Made by a program: the position numbers and the translations under genes
NCBI GenBank assembly: GCA_947379685.1
Contig: CANCOG010000264.1
Coordinates: 1 to 6,994, forward strand
DNA length: 6,994 nt
From: Flavipsychrobacter stenotrophus
GTDB taxonomy: Bacteria > Bacteroidota > Bacteroidia > Chitinophagales > Chitinophagaceae
Direction of reading: 5' to 3'
The notes under the pieces: model-generated
What the model was told of the DNA's origin: nothing
Seen by the model: the letters and a program-made list of their open reading frames with translations, nothing else
Databases searched by the model: none
Shown here: in pieces, positions 1 to 4,886 of the stretch
Layout: each line of letters opens with the position of its first letter
Position numbering within the stretch: the stretch's first letter is position 1

Positions 1-920
1 GTTTAGTAGTGCCGGGTCTTTTCCCCCCCGATGTAATTGGTACTGCTGACTTTATTGCACCGGAAGTACTGTCAAGCAAACATTTGAAGAAAGATGACCC
101 CAACAGGAAGCTCCCGAACCGGCTTACTGACCTGCACGCGCTAGCTGTGATGATCTATTTGTATCTCCTTTACCGGCATCCGCTGAAAGGTGGGAAAGTG
201 CATGATATGGATGCGGAAACAGATGATCTTTTGTCGATGGGAGAGAAGGCCCTTTTTATAGAACATCCCACAGACGCTAGTAACAGGCCAAAGATTGCAC
301 AGGTGAATCCAAAGGAATTACCCTGGGCCGACGTTACAAAGATTCCATATTCCGTTACCGGCCCCTACCTGAAAGAACTTTTTGATGCTGCCTTTATCAA
401 CGGCTTGCATAACCCAAATCTGAGACCAACGGCAGATCAATGGGAGCAGGCATTACTTAAAACCACAGATCTGATGCAGCCTTGCAGTAACTCTTCCTGT
501 GAGCAAAAATGGTATGTTTTTGATAATACTAACAAACCCAAATGTCCTTTTTGTGGTACCGCGCATGTAGGTACGTTGCCTGTCCTCGACCTATATTATC
601 AGTTTAAACCAGCTGTTTGGAAACCAGAAAACCAACGACTGATGGTATACAGCAACCAGTATGTTTTTCAATGGCATGTAAATAGAAATATTGTACGGAA
701 CGAAAAATTAACGGCTGAACAGAAAGTGCCGGTTGGATATTTTACATTTCATAATGGTAAATGGGTGCTGGTGAATCAACGGCTGACGTCACTAAAAGAC
801 CTCACCGAGGACAAAGAAATACCTGTGGGAACAATGGTGGAGATTACCGACGGCAAGAAATTATTGCTGTCGCGTGACGAGGGAGGCCGGATTGTTATCG
901 TGACAATGGCCAATAAATGA
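1..920 (+). CDS. Ser/Thr protein kinase, TerY-P/YegI-like, C-terminal part (5' end outside window)
   Basis: The open frame is already open at base 3 and ends with TGA at 918-920; the GTG at 9 is internal, so the gene begins before the window. Numbering residues from that GTG, the sequence starts in the kinase activation segment: VIGTADFIAPEVL (about 10-22) is the GT...APE motif of Hanks-type kinases. TDLHALAVMIYLYLLYRHPL (about 40-59) is the conserved subdomain IX helix, and LRPTADQW (about 138-145) carries the subdomain XI arginine. The ATP-binding lobe, catalytic loop and DFG-like motif are not in the window. A zinc-ribbon-like knuckle follows (C159, C164, C179, C182; CX4C and CX2C), then a beta-rich tail of about 110 residues. 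Such kinases form a triad with a TerY-type VWA protein and a PP2C phosphatase in Ter stress-response clusters (known); the terC neighbour supports that placement (inference). The substrate is unknown. Confidence 0.85.
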   Translation, partial: LVVPGLFPPDVIGTADFIAPEVLSSKHLKKDDPNRKLPNRLTDLHALAVMIYLYLLYRHPLKGGKVHDMDAETDDLLSMGEKALFIEHPTDASNRPKIAQVNPKELPWADVTKIPYSVTGPYLKELFDAAFINGLHNPNLRPTADQWEQALLKTTDLMQPCSNSSCEQKWYVFDNTNKPKCPFCGTAHVGTLPVLDLYYQFKPAVWKPENQRLMVYSNQYVFQWHVNRNIVRNEKLTAEQKVPVGYFTFHNGKWVLVNQRLTSLKDLTEDKEIPVGTMVEITDGKKLLLSRDEGGRIVIVTMANK

Positions 921-928
921 TAGATTTG
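921..928 (+). promoter_or_regulatory. Putative Bacteroidota -7 element (TAGATTTG) before terC
   Basis: An exact TAnnTTTG match begins on the base after the kinase stop codon. It would start transcription near 933 and leave a leader of roughly 50 bases before the terC ATG at 982. The nearest upstream TTG (892-894) is 26 bases away, longer than the usual spacing, so the -33 part is poor. terC may therefore have its own start as well as read-through from the kinase. Confidence 0.4.
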
Positions 929-981
929 TGAGTGTCCAGGCAATGAAGCCCCGAAATTAGACATACTACTTATTAGATATT

Positions 982-1764
982 ATGACCGAACTTCTTCAGA
1001 AAATAGTAAATGACCCCCTTGCTTCCATTTTGATGGTGGGCAACCTGATATTAATTGAGAGCCTGCTTTCGGTTGACAATGCGGCAGTGCTGGCCACCAT
1101 GGTGATGGATCTTCCAGAGCAGAAGAGGCGCAAGGCATTAAGATATGGTATTTTTGGTGCGTACATATTCAGGGGGTTATGCCTGCTGTTTGCATCATTT
1201 CTTATTAAAATATGGTGGCTAAAACCACTTGGCGGGCTTTACCTGATTTACCTTGTTTTCGATTGGTGGAAGGGACAGCAGGCAAAAGGAGACGGAGACG
1301 AAGAATCCATCAATAAAGAATCTAACTGGCTGTACAAGATCACGGTTGGCAAACTTGGAAGTTTCTGGGCAACTATAGCCCTTGTTGAATTGATGGACCT
1401 TGCCTTTTCAATCGATAATGTATTTGCTGCCGTGGCACTTTCAGACAATCTGCTCATTATACTCACAGGTGTTTTTATAGGCATTCTGGCCATGCGTTTT
1501 GTTGCCCAGGGGTTTGTGAAGCTGATGGAAAAGTATGCCTTTTTGGAAGCGTGCGCCTTCATTGTAATTGGTTTACTGGGTATTAAACTAGTGATGTCAG
1601 TATTTACGCATTTTTTCCCTGAAGCACCTTCCAGCAAGTTCCTGGAGAGCCAGGCTGCAGATTGGATCACTTCCGCAGTAACAATCGCAATTTTCTTGTT
1701 GCCAATTATGACTAGCATACTATTTAACTTCCCTAAAAATAAAAAGAGACACGTTAAGGATTAA
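982..1764 (+). CDS. terC: TerC-family integral membrane protein
   Basis: This 260-residue protein has the two hallmark TerC repeats: ESLLSVDNAAV (E26, D32, N33) in the first membrane helix, and ELMDLAFSIDNVFA (E136, D139, D145, N146) in the middle of the protein. These acidic residues lie inside hydrophobic segments and are thought to bind or conduct metal ions. I see about seven membrane helices, with a charged cytoplasmic-looking loop at about 96-114 (KGDGDEESINKE) and a basic C-terminus. TerC/Alx proteins are linked to tellurite resistance and manganese homeostasis, and to metal loading of exported proteins (known). Length is near that of short TerC proteins, which lack added CBS domains. 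The ATG at 982 has no Shine-Dalgarno, as is normal for Bacteroidota. It follows the kinase on the same strand by 61 bases, suggesting a Ter-type functional unit (inference). The exact ion is not predictable. Confidence 0.93.
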   Translation: MTELLQKIVNDPLASILMVGNLILIESLLSVDNAAVLATMVMDLPEQKRRKALRYGIFGAYIFRGLCLLFASFLIKIWWLKPLGGLYLIYLVFDWWKGQQAKGDGDEESINKESNWLYKITVGKLGSFWATIALVELMDLAFSIDNVFAAVALSDNLLIILTGVFIGILAMRFVAQGFVKLMEKYAFLEACAFIVIGLLGIKLVMSVFTHFFPEAPSSKFLESQAADWITSAVTIAIFLLPIMTSILFNFPKNKKRHVKD

Positions 1765-1784
1765 TCTCAAACGGTGTTATAACT

Positions 1785-1820
1785 AAAAGGTCGCTGCAAT
1801 CATGTTTGCAGCGACCTTTT
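1785..1820. terminator. Bidirectional intrinsic terminator between convergent terC and cvfB-like genes
   Basis: The left arm (1785-1799, AAAAGGTCGCTGCAA) is perfectly complementary to the right arm (1806-1820), with a 6-base loop: 15 uninterrupted base pairs. The A-run on one side and T-run on the other give a U-tract in both directions. It lies 20 bases after the terC stop, and its right arm touches the stop codon of the minus-strand gene (1820-1822), so one hairpin serves both convergent transcripts. Confidence 0.92.
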
Positions 1821-2656
1821 TAAATTTCATCCAGCTTAATGCCGGTCTGGGTAAATGATATTTTACGTTTTTTATATAAAGCGCCAAGCGTCATTTTGAA
1901 TGTCTTTTTACTTACCCCGAAAAAAGCATAAATAGCTTCCGGGTCCGATTTATCGTTGTACGGCAAGTAGCCACCGTTTGCAGCAAGTAAGCCGAGTAAT
2001 TTACTTTCTTCAGTTCCTACCTTTTCATAACCACGTGTCCCTGCAGAAACGTCAATCTTATTATCTGGCCGTATATGTTTTACAAACCCTTTAATTTTAT
2101 CTCCGGCCTTAAGCTCCTGGAATACTTCATTAAAGTGCAATACTCCAAGGTGTTTATTATTAATGATGACCTTGTAACCTATATCGGTTTTTAAAAAAAC
2201 TACTAAGTCAACTATGTCATTCTCTTTTACAGTAAGGTCGTTGTTACTCAGGTGGCGGTCAATCTTTTCGGTGCCGGTAACGCGACCTGTTTTTTGGTCT
2301 ATAAATAAGAGAATGAAATAACGCTCGCCTGCAACCATTCGCGACGACATTTGGGAGATGGGTACGAACACATCTTTCATAATACCCCATTTCATAAATG
2401 CTCCCTGTCCGGTAATGTCCACAGCCTCCATCATCACAATGTCACCCACTTCGCCAACAGGTTTGTCGGTCGTAGCGGTAAGTCTTTGTTCATTGTCATG
2501 ATAAACAAACACCCGTATTTCATCGTCAATTTTCAAATCCGCAGGCACATACCGCTTGGGAAGTAAAATCTCTACATCTTCTCCACCATCCAGATACATC
2601 CCGAAATTCACTTCTTTTACTACTTTCAGGGTATTGTATTTCCCGATTTCAACCAT
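1820..2656 (-). CDS. cvfB: CvfB-like S1 RNA-binding protein
   Basis: This 278-residue protein matches the CvfB/YitL family in length and layout: three consecutive S1-type beta-barrels followed by a C-terminal winged helix. The first barrel is about 1-62 (starting VEIGKYNTLKVVKEVNFGMY), the second about 66-130 and ending near the family-typical TGTEKIDRHLS, and the third about 140-205 with KTDIGYKVIINNKHLGVLHF and GFVKHIRPDNKIDVS. The winged helix is about 215-278 (SDPEAIYAFFGVSKKTFKMT). Family members bind RNA and affect virulence-factor or mRNA regulation in Staphylococcus and Streptococcus (known); the role in Bacteroidota is not established. The ATG at 2656 gives the usual N-terminus for the family. 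It is convergent with terC and downstream of the cold-shock gene on the same strand, from which a terminator separates it. Confidence 0.88.
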   Translation of the reverse strand: MVEIGKYNTLKVVKEVNFGMYLDGGEDVEILLPKRYVPADLKIDDEIRVFVYHDNEQRLTATTDKPVGEVGDIVMMEAVDITGQGAFMKWGIMKDVFVPISQMSSRMVAGERYFILLFIDQKTGRVTGTEKIDRHLSNNDLTVKENDIVDLVVFLKTDIGYKVIINNKHLGVLHFNEVFQELKAGDKIKGFVKHIRPDNKIDVSAGTRGYEKVGTEESKLLGLLAANGGYLPYNDKSDPEAIYAFFGVSKKTFKMTLGALYKKRKISFTQTGIKLDEI

Positions 2657-2751
2657 AAAATGTTATTATCTAATTGTAATTTGTTTTTCAGCCTGAGCCT
2701 GAGGCCCCACTATAAACAAAAGCTATAACCCGAAACGACAGGCAATTCGTT

Positions 2752-2759
2752 CAAATATA
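2752..2759 (-). promoter_or_regulatory. Putative -7 element (TATATTTG) for the cvfB-like gene
   Basis: Read on the minus strand, TATATTTG matches TAnnTTTG exactly. It lies between the cold-shock terminator and the cvfB-like start, and would give a leader of about 90 bases. No TTG lies at the usual -33 distance (the nearest ends only 9 bases upstream), so support rests on the -7 match and position. The predicted leader holds a short direct repeat (CAGGCT twice, complement of about 2690-2701) of no known meaning. Confidence 0.5.
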
Positions 2760-2781
2760 CCGAGTTCGCAACAGTAATCCA

Positions 2782-2814
2782 TAAAAATAAAAAAAGACGT
2801 GGAGTACACGTCTT
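2782..2814 (-). terminator. Intrinsic terminator of the cold-shock gene
   Basis: An 8-bp stem (2794-2801 AAGACGTG with 2807-2814 CACGTCTT, 5-base loop) is followed on the minus strand by a long T-rich run (complement of the A-rich stretch 2782-2795). It starts 27 bases after the cold-shock stop codon and separates this gene from the cvfB-like gene. Confidence 0.85.
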
Positions 2815-2841
2815 ACAATGATTAAAGTGTGGTGCTGTAAA

Positions 2842-3033
2842 TTAAACTAATTGTACGTTTACTGCATTTAACCCCTTTTTACCATTTTGGACTTCAAAAG
2901 ACACTCTGTCTTTTTCGCGTATTTTGCTGATCAGGCCTGATACGTGAACGAAAATGTCCGGGCCACCGTTAGACGGGGTGATGAAACCAAATCCTTTGGT
3001 TTCATTGAAAAACTTTACTGTACCTTCTTGCAT
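2842..3033 (-). CDS. Cold-shock domain protein (CspA family)
   Basis: This is a 63-residue, single-domain cold-shock protein: a five-stranded OB-fold that binds single-stranded RNA and DNA and melts mRNA structure. The RNP1 motif KGFGFI (about residues 13-18) and an RNP2-like motif DIFVHVSGL (about 26-34) are visible, followed by the VSFEVQNGKKGLNAVNV ending typical of the family. The start is set at the ATG at 3033 (MQEGTVKFF), which matches family N-termini. An in-frame ATG at 3066 would add 11 residues, but the predicted promoter element overlaps that codon, so the longer form is unlikely. The gene appears monocistronic, with its own promoter and terminator. RNP2 has VHVSGL rather than the commoner VHFSAL form, a mild variation. 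Confidence 0.93.
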   Translation of the reverse strand: MQEGTVKFFNETKGFGFITPSNGGPDIFVHVSGLISKIREKDRVSFEVQNGKKGLNAVNVQLV

Positions 3034-3063
3034 TGTAATGGAATATAAAAAATTAGCAATAAA

Positions 3064-3071
3064 CAAAGCTA
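3064..3071 (-). promoter_or_regulatory. Putative -7 element (TAGCTTTG) of the cold-shock gene
   Basis: On the minus strand TAGCTTTG matches TAnnTTTG exactly and lies 30 bases before the chosen ATG. It predicts a leader of about 25 bases, much shorter than the long thermosensor leaders of enterobacterial cspA. The upstream region is very A/T-rich with no clear TTG at -33. The rest of the gap to 3229 is A/T-rich sequence in which I see no gene and no convincing terminator for the gene at 3230. Confidence 0.5.
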
Positions 3072-3229
3072 CATTTTTTTGTGAAAAAAAAGAATTTTAT
3101 ACGGTTATTTTTCTCCATGATAAAAAGTATAACTGTTTTATTGCTTAATTCTTGATTATTGATGTGATTATGAAGGTCAATTTTTGAAATTTCTTTGAGA
3201 ATCCTTTTGCAAATTTTCCAAAATATAAC

Positions 3230-3733
3230 TCAGGCTGCAAATTCATCTAAATGACTTATTGCGTAGTCGAGCATGAGTTTTTCAGTTGGGAGATTGAGTA
3301 GATAATACCGTTCGTCAATGATCTCGAACTCTTTGAATTCTTCGTACAGTTTGGCAAACTCTTCAACCGAGGTCGATTTGTTAAGTAATTCCCGATTAAG
3401 TACATAAACTTTTAGTACATCGTCGAGCACAAGTGCCATTTCATCGGCCTTGATCATGTATAACTGTTCTATAATGGATGGCAACAACCCGACATACCCA
3501 TTCTGAATAAACTGTATAAAGCCTCCCTGCATTACCTGGGTGCGCAAATAGTCATAGGCCAGCAGCAGTTGCTGGCCTTCCGAGAGTTCATCAATAAAAT
3601 CAAAATCCTGCCTTTTATATAGTTCTTCATGCAATGGTTCTACAAGCATTTCGTAGACTTCATCATATTTTTTTTCGCTGTGGGCCTGCTTTATTGCTTC
3701 ACGGTTCAATTGAGGTAGAAAATTGCTATTCAT
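3230..3733 (-). CDS. DMP19/DUF4375-family small acidic protein
   Basis: This 167-residue protein is rich in acid (about 31 Asp/Glu against 15 Lys/Arg), predicted all-helical and without signal peptide or membrane segments, hence cytoplasmic. The central stretch, SEGQQLLLAYDYLRTQVMQG followed by GFIQFIQNGYVG (about residues 51-82), resembles the conserved core of the DMP19-like DUF4375 family, where a Q-x-x-NGG/GF-x-Q-F-x-x-N pattern is typical. The named family member, Neisseria DMP19, mimics DNA and binds a transcription factor (known); whether this protein does so is unknown. The start is the ATG at 3733 (MNSNFLPQLN). An in-frame ATG at 3763 would overlap the yeiH coding sequence and is less likely. 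It is divergent from yeiH with a 17-base gap, so the two genes share promoter space. Confidence 0.7.
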   Translation of the reverse strand: MNSNFLPQLNREAIKQAHSEKKYDEVYEMLVEPLHEELYKRQDFDFIDELSEGQQLLLAYDYLRTQVMQGGFIQFIQNGYVGLLPSIIEQLYMIKADEMALVLDDVLKVYVLNRELLNKSTSVEEFAKLYEEFKEFEIIDERYYLLNLPTEKLMLDYAISHLDEFAA

Positions 3734-3738
3734 AATAT

Positions 3739-3746
3739 TATCTTTG
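3739..3746 (+). promoter_or_regulatory. Putative -7 element (TATCTTTG) of yeiH, implying a leaderless mRNA
   Basis: TATCTTTG matches TAnnTTTG exactly and ends four bases before the yeiH ATG at 3751. With the usual start a few bases after this element, transcription would begin at or next to the A of the ATG. A TTG at 3723-3725 and another at 3710-3712 lie at 13 and 26 bases, neither at the ideal spacing. The element sits in the 17-base gap between the divergent start codons. Confidence 0.55.
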
Positions 3747-3750
3747 ACCG

Positions 3751-4728
3751 ATGAAAAGTACATTAATTACAATACCTAACCAATACCGGCAGATAATCTT
3801 TATCATTTTAATAGTGATTTGCCTGGTGTTTCCTGTTATCAGTGCGCCTATTGCCCTGGTACTAGGGCTATTGGTTGCGTTTGTCATGGGGCATCCGTTT
3901 CTGCATCTCAACAAGAAAGCGACTACACTTTTATTACAAGTATCGGTTGTTTGCCTTGGGTTTAATATGAACTTTGAACATGCATTAAAAGCAGGAAAGG
4001 AAGGTTTTCTGTTTACAGTAGGCACCATAGCCATGACCCTTTTGGCGGGTTGGTTTATTGGTAAAAAACTGAAGATAGATAATAATACCTCAATGCTCAT
4101 TTCCAATGGCACGGCCATTTGTGGCGGCAGTGCCATTGCAGCTATTGCCCCAATTATCAAAGCTAACGATCAGCAAATTAGTGTAGCCCTTGGCACTATC
4201 TTTATTTTGAATTCCATTGCTCTGTTCATCTTCCCACCCCTTGGTCATCTTATTGGTTTTACCGACCAGCAGTTCGGCACATGGTGTGCTATTGCCATTC
4301 ACGATACCAGCTCCGTTGTAGGCGCCGCCAGTAAATTCAGTAATGAAGCGCTACAGGTAGCAACTACCATAAAGCTGGAACGAGCGTTATGGATCATCCC
4401 CTTATCTCTTGGTACTTCATATTTCCAAAAAAGTAAGGGTAAGATCAAAATACCTTACTTCATATTCTATTTTATCATTGCAATCCTGGTGTCTACTTAT
4501 TTGCCTATATATGTGCCAGCCCTTGGTAACAAAATTGGTGGGGAAACCCTGTTTACCTGGGTTTTTCTGGCAGGAAGGAAGGGACTGGTCGTTACTCTAT
4601 TTCTTATTGGATCGGGATTGTCACTTAATACCATTAAGCAAGTGGGGTGGAGGCCAATTCTTCAGGGAGTTATGCTTTGGGTCTTGATTGGCACTGTTTC
4701 TCTTTTTGTTATAAAGGGTTTGGTGTAG
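3751..4728 (+). CDS. YeiH/UPF0324-family putative sulfate/anion exporter
   Basis: This 325-residue, strongly hydrophobic protein has about ten membrane segments, the first at about 14-31. It carries the two signatures of the YeiH (UPF0324, PSE) family: SNGTAICGGSAIAAIAP (about 118-134) and WCAIAIHDTSSVVGAA (about 179-194, H184 and D185), both in the membrane region, with a repeated half-protein layout resembling other sodium/anion transporters. The family is annotated as putative sulfate exporters; the substrate is not firmly established and cannot be read here. The ATG at 3751 directly follows the promoter element and gives a short polar N-terminus before the first helix. Elsewhere yeiH often neighbours a LysR regulator (yeiE); here the divergent neighbour is a DMP19-like gene. 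No strong terminator follows the stop at 4726-4728. Confidence 0.9.
   Translation: MKSTLITIPNQYRQIIFIILIVICLVFPVISAPIALVLGLLVAFVMGHPFLHLNKKATTLLLQVSVVCLGFNMNFEHALKAGKEGFLFTVGTIAMTLLAGWFIGKKLKIDNNTSMLISNGTAICGGSAIAAIAPIIKANDQQISVALGTIFILNSIALFIFPPLGHLIGFTDQQFGTWCAIAIHDTSSVVGAASKFSNEALQVATTIKLERALWIIPLSLGTSYFQKSKGKIKIPYFIFYFIIAILVSTYLPIYVPALGNKIGGETLFTWVFLAGRKGLVVTLFLIGSGLSLNTIKQVGWRPILQGVMLWVLIGTVSLFVIKGLV
3753..3783 (-). promoter_or_regulatory. Possible promoter of the DMP19-like gene, inside yeiH
   Basis: On the minus strand a TTG (complement of 3781-3783) is followed after exactly 20 bases by TACTTTTC (complement of 3753-3760), one base off TAnnTTTG. This is the expected spacing for a Bacteroidota promoter and gives a leader of about 13 bases. 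It would lie within the first codons of yeiH, back to back with the yeiH -7 element. The imperfect -7 keeps confidence low. Confidence 0.35.
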
Positions 4729-4815
4729 TTCATTGGGAAGGCAAACCGCCAATTGTGTATAGTAATTGCTCCTTTTTCTTCTAAAGTATATCTGATAAAA
4801 ATGCGGATTGCTTTG

Positions 4816-4828
4816 CTATCTTTGATAG
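4816..4828 (+). promoter_or_regulatory. Putative -7 element (TATCTTTG) of the SpoIIE-type gene, inside a small palindrome
   Basis: TATCTTTG at 4817-4824 matches TAnnTTTG exactly and is the same octamer as before yeiH. It predicts a leader of about 57 bases to the ATG at 4887. It lies within a perfect inverted repeat, CTATC-TTT-GATAG (4816-4828), which could be a small operator or chance. No TTG is present at the ideal -33 distance. The remainder of 4729-4886 shows no gene. Confidence 0.5.
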
Positions 4829-4886
4829 TTAAGTGCGTACAGTTTATTCTAATTATCTTTAAAACAGGTTAATTACATATCGTGCA

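Noticed and set aside
9..11. GTG as the start of the kinase gene
   Set aside because: The frame is open to the left edge and the product would begin in the middle of the activation segment without an ATP-binding lobe; the gene is cut by the window, not short.
1248..1718. Minus-strand open frame of 156 codons inside terC
   Set aside because: It is a shadow of the terC reading frame, which carries both family motifs; the antisense product resembles nothing.
3034..3066. 11-residue N-terminal extension of the cold-shock protein from the ATG at 3066
   Set aside because: Cold-shock proteins start directly at the MxxGTVKFF strand, and the likely -7 element (3064-3071) overlaps the upstream ATG.
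3190..3229. TTTTG/CAAAA inverted repeat as terminator of the DMP19-like gene
   Set aside because: A 5-bp A/T-rich stem in A/T-rich sequence, with no distinct U-tract on the minus strand.
3734..3763. 10-residue extension of the DMP19-like protein from the ATG at 3763
   Set aside because: It would overlap the yeiH start and lies within the candidate promoter; the ATG at 3733 gives a plausible N-terminus.
4750..4780. CAATT/AATTG hairpin followed by a T-rich run as a yeiH terminator
   Set aside because: Only five A/T-rich base pairs with a 9-base loop; too weak to call.
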